Shown here: in pieces, positions 26,773 through 37,546 of the stretch
How positions within the stretch are numbered: position 1 is the first letter of the stretch
Layout of the letters: each line of letters begins with the position of its first letter
Assembly (NCBI GenBank): GCA_028699065.1
Contig: JAQVVH010000002.1
Span: forward strand, 62,001 to 126,000
Source: Gallionella sp.
GTDB lineage: Bacteria; Pseudomonadota; Gammaproteobacteria; Burkholderiales; Gallionellaceae
Direction: 5' to 3'
DNA length: 64,000 nucleotides
Position numbers and translations under genes: made by a program
The notes under the pieces: model-generated
The model's database searches: none
The model's input: only the letters and a program-made list of their open reading frames with translations
Told to the model about the DNA's origin: nothing

Positions 26773-28935
26773 ATGAACACACTAATAGATTCATTACTGC
26801 AAGCGCGATTATATGACCCGTTTCAGTTGTTAGGCTTACACAAAGAGGGGAATGGCTGGGTGATCAGAGTTCATGAACCCCAGGCAACTGCAGTCGAAGT
26901 CCTTCTGGATGCAGGGCCGCAATCTCTCAAGCGCGTTCACCCCTCGGGAATATTCGAATGGCACGGGAAAGCAGCCCCGGCCAAACCTTACAAACTGCGT
27001 TTTCATTACGGCGACGCGACCCACGACACTCACGATCCCTACCAGTTCTCGAGTAGCATCGGTGCAGACGACCTGTATCTTTTCAGTTCCGGCAAGCTGC
27101 ATCAGGGTTACCGGATTCTGGGCTCCAACGCCATGCAAATCGACGGGGTTGCCGGGGTGCGTTTTGCCGTCTGGGCGCCTAACGCCGAGCGCGTCAGCGT
27201 TATAGGCGAATTTAACCAGTGGGATGGTCGCCGTCATCCCATGCGCTCGCTGGGTGGCAGCGGCGTCTGGGAACTTTTCATTCCCGACATTCCAAGTCAT
27301 CAGCTTTACCGTTACGAAATCCGCAACCGCGATAGTGGTGCCCTGTTGGCCAAAACTGACCCGTATGCCCAAGGGTACGAATTGCGTCCGGGCACAGCCT
27401 CGCTGGCGGCGCTGGCTGTTCAGCACCAGTGGCAAGACGCGGAATGGATGAAGCAACGTGCCTCTTGGGACTGGCTGCACGCACCCATCAATATTTATGA
27501 AGTGCACGCGGGCTCATGGAAGCGCCATCCGGATGGCCGCCATTACAGCTACCGTGAACTGGCTGCAGATCTCGTTCCCTATATCAAGGGCATGGGTTAT
27601 ACCCACATCGAACTTCTGCCGATCTCCGAACATCCCCTGGACGAATCCTGGGGATATCAGTGCACCGGTTATTTTGCGCCGAGCAGCCGCTTCGGCTCGC
27701 CGGATGACCTGCGTTATCTCATCGACACCTGCCACCAGGCGGGTATCGGTGTGCTGCTGGACTGGGTTCCGGCACACTTTCCGCAGGACAGTTGGTCGCT
27801 CTCGCGTTTTGATGGCACCGCGCTATACGAACACGAAGACCCCCGCCTCGGCTTCCATCAGGATTGGGGCACCCACATTTTCAATTACGGCCGCAACGAA
27901 GTTAAGAGTTTCCTGATGTCCAGCGCGCATTACTGGCTGTCGGAATTCCACTTCGACGGCTTGCGCGTCGATGCCGTTGCTTCGATGCTCTACCTTGATT
28001 ACTCGCGTAAGGCAGGCGAATGGATTCCCAACAAATACGGTGGCCGTGAAAATCTGGACGCCGTCGAGTTCCTGCGCGAGATGAACATCATGGTGCACCA
28101 GGATTTCCCTGGCGCACTGACTTTCGCCGAGGAATCCACCGCATGGCCCGGCGTGTCGCGGCCAACCTATCTGGGTGGATTGGGCTTCTCGGTCAAGTGG
28201 AATATGGGCTGGATGAATGACACGCTGAGTTATTTCCATCATGAACCGGTGCACCGCCGTTATCACCATAATCAGCTGACTTTCGGGCAGGTCTACGCCT
28301 ACAGCGAAAATTTTGTAATGCCGTTTTCGCATGACGAAGTCGTGCACGGCAAGGGATCATTGCTTTCCAAAATGCCTGGTGATGCTTGGCAAAAATTCGC
28401 CAACCTGCGCCTGCTGCTGACTTACCAAATGACCAGCCCCGGCAAAAAACTGAATTTCATGGGCAATGAAATTGCCCAGGGGCGCGAATGGCAATCCAAA
28501 TGGGAACTGGAATGGTGGCAGCTCGGCCAAAGTCTGCACCGTGGCGTGCAGAATCTTTGCCACGATCTGAACCGTCTGTACGCGACGCTGCCTGCACTCC
28601 ACGAGCTGGATTTTCATTCGGACGGTTTTGCCTGGATCGACTGCAATGATGCAGAAAAATCCGTACTCTCTTACCAGCGCAAAGCACGGAATGGGTCTTC
28701 GGTAGTCATCTCGCTGAACCTTACCCCCGTTCCCCGCATTCACTATCGCCTGGGTTTGCCGGAAATGAAGGCCTACAAGGAAATGCTTAACAGTGACTCT
28801 GAATACTATGCGGGCAGTAACGTCGGTAATGCCGGCCTGATTCAGGCTGAGGCCGTTCCGTGGATGGGCATGCCCTACTCCGCTGTCGTCTCGCTGCCGC
28901 CGCTGGCCGGCGTACTGTTGGTTCCACAGGATTAA
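26773..28935 (+). CDS. glgB: 1,4-alpha-glucan branching enzyme
   Basis: GH13 enzyme that makes alpha-1,6 branches in glycogen. Two N-terminal beta-domains are present: an N1 region (about 1-105) and a CBM48 with [21 protein letters not shown] at about 130. The catalytic barrel has the nucleophile in [11 protein letters not shown], the acid/base in [10 protein letters not shown], and the third acid in [10 protein letters not shown]. 720 aa is typical. ATG follows a GGGAG site 9 bp upstream. pgi follows after 21 bp. Confidence 0.97.
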   Translation: MNTLIDSLLQARLYDPFQLLGLHKEGNGWVIRVHEPQATAVEVLLDAGPQSLKRVHPSGIFEWHGKAAPAKPYKLRFHYGDATHDTHDPYQFSSSIGADDLYLFSSGKLHQGYRILGSNAMQIDGVAGVRFAVWAPNAERVSVIGEFNQWDGRRHPMRSLGGSGVWELFIPDIPSHQLYRYEIRNRDSGALLAKTDPYAQGYELRPGTASLAALAVQHQWQDAEWMKQRASWDWLHAPINIYEVHAGSWKRHPDGRHYSYRELAADLVPYIKGMGYTHIELLPISEHPLDESWGYQCTGYFAPSSRFGSPDDLRYLIDTCHQAGIGVLLDWVPAHFPQDSWSLSRFDGTALYEHEDPRLGFHQDWGTHIFNYGRNEVKSFLMSSAHYWLSEFHFDGLRVDAVASMLYLDYSRKAGEWIPNKYGGRENLDAVEFLREMNIMVHQDFPGALTFAEESTAWPGVSRPTYLGGLGFSVKWNMGWMNDTLSYFHHEPVHRRYHHNQLTFGQVYAYSENFVMPFSHDEVVHGKGSLLSKMPGDAWQKFANLRLLLTYQMTSPGKKLNFMGNEIAQGREWQSKWELEWWQLGQSLHRGVQNLCHDLNRLYATLPALHELDFHSDGFAWIDCNDAEKSVLSYQRKARNGSSVVISLNLTPVPRIHYRLGLPEMKAYKEMLNSDSEYYAGSNVGNAGLIQAEAVPWMGMPYSAVVSLPPLAGVLLVPQD

Positions 28936-28956
28936 TAAATACGCGCTGCTTTCATC

Positions 28957-30606
28957 ATGCCCATGCTTACTGATTCGCCTGCCTGGCTAGCTCTCAAGAA
29001 ACACCACGACACCGTCGCGCCCCTGCAAATGCGCGATCTGTTTACTGCTGATCCGCAGCGCTTCGGAAAATTTTCCTCACGTTGCGGCGATCTGCTGCTC
29101 GATTACTCCAAAAACCGCATCACACAGGAAACGCTGACACTGCTCATGGTGCTGGCGCGTCAGGCAAATCTGGCGACGTGGATAGAGCGCATGTTCAGCG
29201 GCGAGAAAATCAACGCGACAGAACATCGAGCCGCGCTGCATGTCGCCCTCCGCAACCGCTCGGCATCCTCTATTTACGTTGACGGGCAAGATGTCATGCC
29301 GAACGTCCGCCGTGTATTGGAATCGATGCGGCGTTTTTCGGAAGCGCTCCGTTCCGGCGCGCATCGCGGCCATACCGGCAAGGTCATCACCGACATCGTC
29401 AACATCGGCATCGGCGGCTCCGACCTCGGTCCCCTGATGGTTTGCGAAGCGTTGAAGCCCTATGGGAATCCAAATCTTCGCGCGCACTTTGTTTCCAATG
29501 TGGATGCGACGCATCTGGTTGAGACGCTGCGCGGACTGTCTGCCGAAACAACGCTCTTTGTTGTCAGTTCCAAAACATTTACAACCCAGGAAACACTGAC
29601 CAACGCCCGTGCCGCACGCGCCTGGCTACTGGAAACCTTGGGGGGCGGCGATGCCGCAGTGGCAAAACATTTCGCTGCTGTCTCCACCAATCTCCCCGCC
29701 ACTTCGCAATTCGGCATCAATCCGGAAAACGTCTTTGAATTCTGGGATTGGGTCGGCGGGCGTTATTCCCTGTGGTCCGCTATCGGTCTGCCGATCGCAA
29801 TTTATCTGGGCATGGATCATTTTGAAGCGCTTCTGAATGGTGCGCATGAGATGGATCAGCATTTCCGCAATACGGCATTTGAAAATAATCTGCCCGTATT
29901 GCTGGCGCTACTGGGGATCTGGTACGGAAATTTCTTTGGCGCCAGCTCAAACGCCGTGTTGCCATACGATCAGTATCTGCATCGTTTCTCCGCCTACCTG
30001 CAACAGCTGGATATGGAAAGCAATGGCAAAGGGGTGGATCGCGAAGGTCGACCGGTCGATTACGACACCGGCATGGTGGTGTGGGGCGAGCCCGGCACCA
30101 ACGGTCAGCATGCGTTCTACCAACTGATTCATCAGGGCACCCGCATGATTCCGGCGGATTTCATCACGCCGATGCAAAGCGCCAACCCGCTCGGCGAACA
30201 TCATGCGATTCTTATTGCAAACTGCTTCGCGCAAACCGAGGCGCTGATGCGCGGGAAAACCGAAACAGAAGCACGGGCCGAACTAACGACTCAGGGGTTG
30301 ACCGGCGATGCGCTGGAAGCACTGCTTCCGCACAAAATATTCCCGGGCAACAAACCGACCAATACCCTGCTTTTCACCCGGTTGGATCCGCACACGCTGG
30401 GCATGCTGATCGCGCTGTATGAACACAAAGTTTTTGCACAAAGCGTGATCTGGAATATCAATCCGTTCGATCAATGGGGCGTGGAACTGGGTAAACAACT
30501 GGCTAGCAAGATACTGCCGGAATTGCGTGCGGATGCCGAAACCGCGACGGGTCACGACACTTCCACCAACGCACTTATCGCGCTGTATCGCCAGCACAGC
30601 CGCTAA
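28957..30606 (+). CDS. pgi: Glucose-6-phosphate isomerase
   Basis: Interconverts glucose-6-phosphate and fructose-6-phosphate, linking glycogen to central carbon metabolism. 549 aa is standard. Family signatures: [22 protein letters not shown], the catalytic Glu in [14 protein letters not shown], and a C-terminal lysine in [11 protein letters not shown]. Same strand as glgB and probably in the same transcript; convergent with glgA across 32 bp that lack an obvious terminator. Confidence 0.97.
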   Translation: MPMLTDSPAWLALKKHHDTVAPLQMRDLFTADPQRFGKFSSRCGDLLLDYSKNRITQETLTLLMVLARQANLATWIERMFSGEKINATEHRAALHVALRNRSASSIYVDGQDVMPNVRRVLESMRRFSEALRSGAHRGHTGKVITDIVNIGIGGSDLGPLMVCEALKPYGNPNLRAHFVSNVDATHLVETLRGLSAETTLFVVSSKTFTTQETLTNARAARAWLLETLGGGDAAVAKHFAAVSTNLPATSQFGINPENVFEFWDWVGGRYSLWSAIGLPIAIYLGMDHFEALLNGAHEMDQHFRNTAFENNLPVLLALLGIWYGNFFGASSNAVLPYDQYLHRFSAYLQQLDMESNGKGVDREGRPVDYDTGMVVWGEPGTNGQHAFYQLIHQGTRMIPADFITPMQSANPLGEHHAILIANCFAQTEALMRGKTETEARAELTTQGLTGDALEALLPHKIFPGNKPTNTLLFTRLDPHTLGMLIALYEHKVFAQSVIWNINPFDQWGVELGKQLASKILPELRADAETATGHDTSTNALIALYRQHSR

Positions 30607-30638
30607 CCCGGCCGTGCCAAAGTTGCCATAACGGCGGC

Positions 30639-32087
30639 TTATCGCCGCTGCTGCAGCACTTTCTCGAATACTTCGCGATACGCTGCGGCACTGGTTTCCC
30701 AGCTGAAATCCTTGGCCATACAGAGTTTGCGCAAAGCGTTCCAGCGCTTGGGCTGACGGTAGGTTTCCACTGCCCGTGCGATCGTCGAATACAGATTTCC
30801 GGCAAACATCCCGTTGAAAACAAAACCGCTGGCCGTGCCATTTTCCAGCGTTTCATCCGAACAATTGATCACGGAATCGGCCAGCCCGCCGGTGGCGTGC
30901 ACGATCGGGGGCGTACCGTAGCGCTGGCTGTAGAACTGGTTCAGGCCACAGGGCTCGAAGCGCGATGGCATGACAAACATATCCGCCCCAGCCTCAATCA
31001 AATGGGACAGCGATTCGCTGAAGCCAATGTGCACACCGATCATGCCGGGATAACGCTCGGCCAATTCGCGGGCAGCATGCTGCATCTGCGGCTCACCGCT
31101 TCCGAGCATCGCCAGTTGCACCGGCATCTCCATCAGTCCGGGCGCGATTTCCAGCAGCAAATCCAGACCTTTCTGATAGGTGAACCGGCTCACGACGCCC
31201 AGCAAGGGAATGTCGGGATTTTGTTCCAGGCCCAACTGGGCCTGCAAGACACGCTTGTTTTCCGCTTTGCCCGCCATGCGCGATGCGCTATATGTCTTGG
31301 CAAGAAGCTTGTCCTTCCCCGGATTCCATTCGTCGGTATCGATGCCGTTCAGAATGCCGGTCAAATCCGCTTGGCGTGTTGCCAGCAAACCCTGCATGCC
31401 GAAGCCTAGCGCTTCATCCTGGATTTCCCGTGCGTAAGTCGGACTCACCGTCGTAATGTGATCGGCGTAAAACAGACCCGCCTTAAGGAAAGACAAATTG
31501 CCGTAGTACTCCAGACCAGCCATACCGAAACTGGATGCCGGCAAGTGCAAATCTTGTAGCGCCGAAGGCGGAAAAATCCCCTGGAATGCCAAATTGTGGA
31601 TGGTCATCACACTCGGGACGCCGTGGGCAAAACGCAAATAAGCCGGCGCCAGGCCCGTTTGCCAATCATTGCAATTCACCAGATCCGGGCGCCAATTCAA
31701 AGGCGAATCCGGCGAACCGAGAACTGCGGCAACCTTGGAAAGCAGGCCAAAACGCTGAAGATTGTCGTGCCAGTCATATCCCTGGGGCGCGTTGTAGGGG
31801 CCGCCTTCCCGTTGATACAAATCGGGACAATCCAGCACCAGCAATGGCACGCCATTCTCCATCTCGCCAGCCAACAGGCGAGAGTTCGGAAAACCCGGCA
31901 AGCCACGGAGGGCAGCGACCTCATGCTGTTCGGGCAAGTGCGACATCACCGCAGGATATCCCGGCACCAGCACACGCACGTCGACGCCAATGGCACGCAA
32001 TGCCGCCGGCAAAGCGCCGCTAACATCGGCCAGTCCGCCGGTTTTGATCAGCGGCGCAATTTCAGAGGTGGCAAAAAGAACTTTCAT
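30639..32087 (-). CDS. glgA: Glycogen synthase (ADP-glucose)
   Basis: GT5 glycosyltransferase that elongates alpha-1,4-glucan from ADP-glucose. The N-terminal KTGGLADV motif (ADP-glucose binding), MTIHNLAFQG, GVVSRFTYQKGLDLL, and the C-terminal E-PCGLNQFYSQRYGTPP motif are all present. I chose ATG at 32087, 8 bp after GGGAG; an in-frame TTG six bases earlier is less likely. 482 aa is normal. It lies 27 bp downstream of the glgP stop on the same strand. Confidence 0.96.
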   Translation of the reverse strand: MKVLFATSEIAPLIKTGGLADVSGALPAALRAIGVDVRVLVPGYPAVMSHLPEQHEVAALRGLPGFPNSRLLAGEMENGVPLLVLDCPDLYQREGGPYNAPQGYDWHDNLQRFGLLSKVAAVLGSPDSPLNWRPDLVNCNDWQTGLAPAYLRFAHGVPSVMTIHNLAFQGIFPPSALQDLHLPASSFGMAGLEYYGNLSFLKAGLFYADHITTVSPTYAREIQDEALGFGMQGLLATRQADLTGILNGIDTDEWNPGKDKLLAKTYSASRMAGKAENKRVLQAQLGLEQNPDIPLLGVVSRFTYQKGLDLLLEIAPGLMEMPVQLAMLGSGEPQMQHAARELAERYPGMIGVHIGFSESLSHLIEAGADMFVMPSRFEPCGLNQFYSQRYGTPPIVHATGGLADSVINCSDETLENGTASGFVFNGMFAGNLYSTIARAVETYRQPKRWNALRKLCMAKDFSWETSAAAYREVFEKVLQQRR

Positions 32088-32114
32088 TTTCAACTCCCTG
32101 GTTTTTGATTTTAG

Positions 32115-34676
32115 TTATAGCCAGCGCATCATCCCCATTTCAAAGGGATGAGTCAGCATGTCATGGTGCGGATAACAGCGAATCTGGTATTCAAGCTTGC
32201 CGCACTGTTCCGGATCCAGCGTTAGTACAAACAAATGCTCGCCCGCGCCATTGTATTTGCCTGCGGGCTGTAAATAAAAGTGACGTACATATCGGGCATT
32301 TCTGCGTTTGCTCTGAAACCCGAGTAATACCTCAACCCGAATGTCAGACGGATCAAGTCCGTTAAGATTGATCGCCACTTCCAGCGACAACGATTGCCCG
32401 AATGAAATATCCGAAACGGCCGTATCCGTGCGGCGGGCTGTGACGCCGTTCCAAGCCTGACGGACCCGCGCTTTCCAAGCTGAAATCTCATGTGAAACTT
32501 CGAAGTTGTTGGCGCGATAGCGCTGATGCTGCCGACTGGCCGGGAGATAGCACTTGATCAGATATTCCTCCACCATGCGCCGCGAATTGAAACGCGGCAT
32601 GATGGTCGCCATCGACCGTTTTGCCATCCTGACCCAATTCTGCGAAAACCCCAACTTGTCGTGCTGGTAATACAGCGGCACGACCTGATCCTGCAACAGC
32701 TCATACAGGGTTCGTGTTTCCTCGCGCGTCCGCACTTCCTCGGGAAGTGATTCGGACAGCGGCTTGATTGCCCAGCCATTGCTGCCGTCGTAACTTTCGC
32801 CCCACCAGCCATCGAGCACGGACAGATTGATCGTGCCGTTAATTCCCGCCTTCATGCCCGATGTCCCGCTCGCCTCCAAGGGATACAGGGGGTTATTGAG
32901 CCAGACATCCACGCCGGCGACCAGTTTGCGCGAAAGGCCGAGATCATAGCCTTCGATCAGCAAAATTTTCCCGACGAACTCCGGCATTCTGGAAATCTCG
33001 GTAATACGGCGAATCAGATCCTGCCCCGGCACATCCGCGGGATGCGCCTTGCCGGCAAAAATAAACACCACCGGGCGATCCGGATCGCTGACGATTTCGC
33101 GCAACCAATCCAGATCATTGAACAGCATCGTGGCACGCTTGTACGTCGCAAAGCGGCGCGCGAACCCAATCGTCAGCACATTCGGATTTTCGGGATTGAC
33201 GTATTTCAACAGGCGATCCAGATGCGCTTCCGAACCATGATTGCGGAAATGCTGCGCACTGATGCGCTCGCGCACCATGTTGAGCATTTTCGCCTTCAGC
33301 ATGCGGCGCACACTCCAAAACAGATGATCCGGAATACGTTCGACATTTTTCCAGAATTCGACGTCCGTCATCCGCCCATTCCATTCCATCCCGAGGCCGC
33401 GTTCCAGCACCTCCACCCACTCAGCCGCAAGAAACGTCGGTGCATGTACGCCGTTGGTGATGTAGGTCATGGGATTTTCTTCAGGACTGATCTGCGGCCA
33501 CATTTCGCCGCAGATCGAAGAGGACACCTCGCCATGAATGCGTGAAACGCCATTGTGGAAACGCGTACCGCGAATCGCCAGCGACGTCATATTGAAATCC
33601 GGACTGTCACTTGAGTATCCCAGCGAGAGGAATGTCTCACGATCAATTTTTAGCGTGGGCAAATAGTGCGCAAAATAGGTTTCCAGCAACTCGGCAGAAA
33701 AATGATCGTGCCCGGCCGGAACCGGCGTGTGCGTGGTAAAGACGGTATTCACCGCCACACATTCAAGCGCGGTTTGGAAATCCATCCCCTCGTTCTGTAC
33801 TTTCTGGCGAATACGTTCGAGAATCAAAAAGGCCGCGTGCCCCTCGTTAATATGCCAGACCGTTGGATTTAATTCCAAGACCTGCAAGGCTTTAGCCCCG
33901 CCGAGGCCCAAGACAATTTCCTGTTCCAGACGCATCACCTTATCGCCACCATACAAACGGTGGGTGATGTCGCGGTCATGCGGATTGTTGCTTTCCAAAT
34001 CGGTGTCCAGCAGGTAAAGCGTGACGTGTCCGACCTTGGCTTGCCAGATTTTGATGTGCAACTGGCGTCCGGGCAAATCCAGCGTAATCGTCGCTTCGGA
34101 ACCATCGACCAGGTAAGCCGGAGCAATCGGCAGATCGTCAAAATTCGAATCCGAGTTGCTGGCAATCTGATTGCCCTCGCCGTCGATAAACTGGTGAAAA
34201 TACCCTTGGCGATACAGTAATCCAACGCCAATAAAAGGCAAACGCAGATCGCTGGCGGCCTTGCAATGATCGCCGGCCAGAATGCCCAGCCCGCCGGAAT
34301 AAATCGGGAAGCTTTCGTGAAACCCGAACTCGGCGCAGAAATATGCTACAAATTCATTTTCGCCCAACTGGTCATCTACCCGCTCGGGAGAAACATAACC
34401 ATGGTAGGTGTCGTAATCTGCCAGTACGCGATTGAAATTCGCCATAAAAACGCGGTCTTCAGCAGCCTCTTGCAGGCGTTGCTCATCAACACGTTTCAAG
34501 AATGCCTTCGGGCTTTGACCAGTTGCCTTCCACAAACCGGGATGCAAACGCGCGAAAAGTGCCCGGCTAGAACGGTCCCAGCTGTACCAAAGATTATTGG
34601 CCAGCTCTTCGAGACGACTTAGTCTTTCGGGAATGCGGGGTCGAACTTGCAGAACGTAGGCGGTACTTTTTTCCAT
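32115..34676 (-). CDS. glgP: Alpha-glucan (glycogen) phosphorylase
   Basis: GT35 phosphorylase that releases glucose-1-phosphate from glycogen. 853 aa. The N-terminal part (LSRLEELANNLWYSWD) marks the branch with a DUF3417 domain, unlike E. coli GlgP. The core has YFCAEFGFHESFPIYSGGLG, VNTVFTTHTPVPAGHD, and the PLP site GTSGMKAGINGT with the cofactor lysine. Pairs with glgA in one minus-strand unit; its product can be used by glgC or by the glycolytic route through pgi. Confidence 0.95.
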   Translation of the reverse strand: MEKSTAYVLQVRPRIPERLSRLEELANNLWYSWDRSSRALFARLHPGLWKATGQSPKAFLKRVDEQRLQEAAEDRVFMANFNRVLADYDTYHGYVSPERVDDQLGENEFVAYFCAEFGFHESFPIYSGGLGILAGDHCKAASDLRLPFIGVGLLYRQGYFHQFIDGEGNQIASNSDSNFDDLPIAPAYLVDGSEATITLDLPGRQLHIKIWQAKVGHVTLYLLDTDLESNNPHDRDITHRLYGGDKVMRLEQEIVLGLGGAKALQVLELNPTVWHINEGHAAFLILERIRQKVQNEGMDFQTALECVAVNTVFTTHTPVPAGHDHFSAELLETYFAHYLPTLKIDRETFLSLGYSSDSPDFNMTSLAIRGTRFHNGVSRIHGEVSSSICGEMWPQISPEENPMTYITNGVHAPTFLAAEWVEVLERGLGMEWNGRMTDVEFWKNVERIPDHLFWSVRRMLKAKMLNMVRERISAQHFRNHGSEAHLDRLLKYVNPENPNVLTIGFARRFATYKRATMLFNDLDWLREIVSDPDRPVVFIFAGKAHPADVPGQDLIRRITEISRMPEFVGKILLIEGYDLGLSRKLVAGVDVWLNNPLYPLEASGTSGMKAGINGTINLSVLDGWWGESYDGSNGWAIKPLSESLPEEVRTREETRTLYELLQDQVVPLYYQHDKLGFSQNWVRMAKRSMATIMPRFNSRRMVEEYLIKCYLPASRQHQRYRANNFEVSHEISAWKARVRQAWNGVTARRTDTAVSDISFGQSLSLEVAINLNGLDPSDIRVEVLLGFQSKRRNARYVRHFYLQPAGKYNGAGEHLFVLTLDPEQCGKLEYQIRCYPHHDMLTHPFEMGMMRWL

Positions 34677-34723
34677 GGCGACGGAACAACAAATCCTTGG
34701 TTTATGCGCAATTCACTCGGTAG

Positions 34724-34729
34724 ATTATA
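34724..34729 (-). promoter_or_regulatory. Possible -10 box of the glgP-glgA unit
   Basis: TATAAT on the minus strand about 48 bp before the glgP ATG. No good -35 hexamer is visible. Confidence 0.35.
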
Positions 34730-34770
34730 GCCCTTTCGGAATCTGCGTCGACGCTTTGTCTGCGCCCATT

Positions 34771-35742
34771 TCAGGGGTGTGCAGCAAAAAGCGCCGGACC
34801 GAATAATGCCGTGCGGTCATTGAGTATGACTTTTACCGGCATGGCTTCAAGCAGGTGATGCATTCTGCCCTTGTCAAGAAATGCGGAGATGAAATCGCCC
34901 GATTGCAGACGCGGCAGAATTTTAGGGGCAATGCCGCCACCGATATACAAACCGCCGCGGCTCATACTTTTGAGGGCGAGATTACCCGCTTCGGCGCCAT
35001 ACAAACGGACGAACCATTGCATCGTCTCTTCGCAAATCGAATCTCGCGCAGCTGCGCCGGAAATGGCTGCGGCGGCATCCCCAGTGCGCATTTCCTCGGC
35101 AAGCCAATCCGGCACGGCAACCTGCCGATACTCGCTCAGAAACGTATACAGATTGACAATCCCCATGCCGGAAACAATGCGCTCCCAGCTGACATGGCCA
35201 TAACGCTGCTGCAAGTGACGCAACAGGGCAAACTCCTCCGGATTGGACGGACTGAAACTCGCGTGTCCGCCTTCCGTGGCATAAGGACTATGCCGCTGGC
35301 CGTCCCAATACAAACCCGCCTCGCCCAAACCCGTCCCCGCCGCAATCACCGCGACATTGCCCCGCGTCCCCGCCTGTCCGCCATGCAGCGTCAGCACATC
35401 CGACTCACCGAGGGCGGCAATCCCCCACGCGGTCGCTTCCAGGTCGTTCAGCAAGCTGATGCGCCGAAAACCAAAACGCGCCTCCAATGCGGCGGCATCG
35501 ATCACCCAATCGAGATTGGTCGTGTGCGCCACCCGCCCGTGAATTTGACCGGCAATGCCGAAAGCCGCTTCCTCCGCCTGATCGCCGAGGGACATAAAAT
35601 CGGCGAGGACATCGGCAAAATCCGCAAACTCGCGGCTGGGATAAGTCTGTTCATGGACGACTTCAACACGCGAGCCGTTGACGGTTACCCGCGCAAGGCG
35701 CGTCTTGGTGCCGCCGATATCCCCAGAAATAAAATGACGCAT
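34771..35742 (-). CDS. glk: Glucokinase
   Basis: ATP-dependent glucokinase of the proteobacterial Glk family (not ROK). The phosphate-binding ISGDIGGTKTRLARV begins the protein; LNDLEATAWGI holds the catalytic Asp; AAGTGLGEAGL and the GGIAPKIL motif follow. I chose ATG at 35742 (323 aa) since the fold starts at MRHF; an in-frame upstream extension is unsupported. It supplies glucose-6-phosphate from glucose released by MalQ/GH57. It lies 13 bp after the cupin-dipeptidase gene, on the same strand. Confidence 0.94.
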   Translation of the reverse strand: MRHFISGDIGGTKTRLARVTVNGSRVEVVHEQTYPSREFADFADVLADFMSLGDQAEEAAFGIAGQIHGRVAHTTNLDWVIDAAALEARFGFRRISLLNDLEATAWGIAALGESDVLTLHGGQAGTRGNVAVIAAGTGLGEAGLYWDGQRHSPYATEGGHASFSPSNPEEFALLRHLQQRYGHVSWERIVSGMGIVNLYTFLSEYRQVAVPDWLAEEMRTGDAAAAISGAAARDSICEETMQWFVRLYGAEAGNLALKSMSRGGLYIGGGIAPKILPRLQSGDFISAFLDKGRMHHLLEAMPVKVILNDRTALFGPALFAAHP

Positions 35743-35755
35743 AAGGCTCCGAAAA

Positions 35756-36781
35756 TTATTTGGTCGGCGCGGCTGCCGACAAATCCTCAAAGGACAAATT
35801 CAGCACAGGATATTCCGCCCAATCCTTGAAATCAAAATGCCACCATTCGTTGGGATACACGCGAAACTCATGCGTCTCCATGGCCTGCCGCAACAAATTC
35901 CGTGCGGCACGTTGCGCGGCACTGCCCCCGGCGTAATCCGGATCCGCGCGTTCCGTAAAATCATCATAGTCGCTGGGCATGGGCACCATCGCGCCGGTAT
36001 TCAGGTCAAACAACCCCAAATCGACCGCGCAGCCGCGATTATGCCGGGAACCTTGCAACGGATCGGCGAGATAGGCGCGATATTGCGGGAAGCTGTCCCA
36101 AAAACTGCGTGTCACTTGCCACGGGCGATAAGCATCAAAAATCACTAGGCCATAACCGGTGGCATGCAACTGATCATTCGCCGCCTTCAGCGCCAGCGCT
36201 GCGGGAAGCTGCATATAGGCCGCCGCATTGGCGTAAGCCGGTTTCCCGGAAAAATTATTGGGCGTGGCGTAACGAATATCCAGCCGCAGACGTGGATCGA
36301 TCTCCAGCAGCGAAACCAGTTCAGTCTTGCGCGAGGCACCGTCCAGCACGGGAGGATCCTTGGGCGGCGCATCCACAAACACGTGCGGTTTACCCGCAAT
36401 GCCCATGTTCACCACCAGAATTTCCGTCGGCTCCGTACCTGTATTTGCTCCGATATGCTTCATATGAATGGCTTCCATAAATGCGTCGCCCTGCTTGTAA
36501 ATCCGCCGCGTGTGATCCGCGTATTCGACCTCGACCTGCCCCGAAAGCACATAGGCAAAATTGGGAATGCCGTGATGATGCCAACCAGTCGAAGTGCCCG
36601 GCGGAATATGCACAATGGCGGAATTCACCACCGTCTCACCCGCAGGATATTGAATCTCCTCTTTCGCGACCGTCTTTGAAGTATCCAGCAGAAGCTTCGC
36701 CGTGGGATATTCCGCCCAGGCAAAACCGGGGAACAGCATCGCGCCCAACAAAACAATTCGCAGGCGCGCGGTCAGATTCAT
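35756..36781 (-). CDS. Secreted cupin fused to VanX-type D-Ala-D-Ala dipeptidase
   Basis: 341-aa exported two-domain protein. A signal peptide ends at AWA (residue 23). Residues about 35-135 form a cupin: GWHHHGIPNFAYVLSG with H68-H70, and a later EAIHMKHIGANTG. Residues about 150-335 form an M15D dipeptidase: R219 in DAYRP, the zinc ligands H247 and D254 in SRHNRGCAVD, and E312/H315 in EWWH are all kept, so this half should cleave D-alanyl-D-alanine or related dipeptides in the periplasm. The fusion is unusual. A TAATG overlap couples it to the phosphatase gene upstream. There is no vanHA nearby, so a role in cell-wall recycling is more likely than vancomycin resistance. Confidence 0.88.
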   Translation of the reverse strand: MNLTARLRIVLLGAMLFPGFAWAEYPTAKLLLDTSKTVAKEEIQYPAGETVVNSAIVHIPPGTSTGWHHHGIPNFAYVLSGQVEVEYADHTRRIYKQGDAFMEAIHMKHIGANTGTEPTEILVVNMGIAGKPHVFVDAPPKDPPVLDGASRKTELVSLLEIDPRLRLDIRYATPNNFSGKPAYANAAAYMQLPAALALKAANDQLHATGYGLVIFDAYRPWQVTRSFWDSFPQYRAYLADPLQGSRHNRGCAVDLGLFDLNTGAMVPMPSDYDDFTERADPDYAGGSAAQRAARNLLRQAMETHEFRVYPNEWWHFDFKDWAEYPVLNLSFEDLSAAAPTK

Positions 36782-37485
36782 TAGCGATCGCCCATATCAG
36801 GTTGCTCATTGACCTGCAAGAGCTGGAACGCACCGGAATCATCCTGGCGCAAATGGGTCATTCGGGCATTCTTCAGATGCGGCACATTTTCCCGATTCGT
36901 TCCAAGCAACTCGGCCATCAGCACCGCCCCGGAATGATAATGCAGCACCAGTAGAATTGATTTTCCGGATTGCCCAAAGCGCTGGCGAATCAGCCGCGCG
37001 GCCTGTTTAACTTGCGCCACACCATCCGCATAACTGCGATTGGCAAAGTCCCGCTGTGGAATATCGCCGCGAAAAACAAACTGCGGTGCAATCGTACCCG
37101 GCAGATTTATATCGCCCCCCCACACCAATTGTCCGGTGGATACAAAATCCCGCTCCCGCTGCCAGCAACACTCTGCAATTTCCGGCCAGATTTCAGCCGT
37201 GCGGCCCATCTGCAACAAATAGGGCACGATGGTGTAAAGGGTACGCTCGGTCGGACTGACCAAAATGGCATCGAATTTGTAAGCCGCCAACCCCGCGGTC
37301 AGCTGCTGAATCTGTCGCTCGCCCTGCTCCGAAAAGCTTCCGCTCGTCACGGTATTGTGGACCCCGGTGGCATTCGCCTGCGTTTCCGCATGGCGCACAA
37401 GATAGACATCCAGCCCGGCGGCGTGAGCAACGGCAATCCACACAAACAGCAGCGAAGCAGCAAAAACAGAAATGGCGTAACGCAT
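36781..37485 (-). CDS. Secreted histidine phosphatase family protein
   Basis: 234-aa protein of the phosphoglycerate mutase-like phosphatase superfamily. A signal peptide (about 1-22, ending AHA) is followed by the RHG-type motif LVRHAETQ, an SPTERTLYT loop with the second conserved arginine, and the second catalytic histidine in LVLHYHSG. The substrate is unknown. It heads a minus-strand run with the cupin-dipeptidase and glk. It is probably periplasmic. Confidence 0.85.
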   Translation of the reverse strand: MRYAISVFAASLLFVWIAVAHAAGLDVYLVRHAETQANATGVHNTVTSGSFSEQGERQIQQLTAGLAAYKFDAILVSPTERTLYTIVPYLLQMGRTAEIWPEIAECCWQRERDFVSTGQLVWGGDINLPGTIAPQFVFRGDIPQRDFANRSYADGVAQVKQAARLIRQRFGQSGKSILLVLHYHSGAVLMAELLGTNRENVPHLKNARMTHLRQDDSGAFQLLQVNEQPDMGDR

Positions 37486-37546
37486 AACCTACTCCGGTAT
37501 GAGTAGGCCGCAGTCTATCGGCAGAATGGGAATATTTCCAGCAGCT

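Noticed and set aside
34855-35829. A 324-codon open frame antisense to glk
   Set aside because: Shadow of glk; no motif and no ribosome site.
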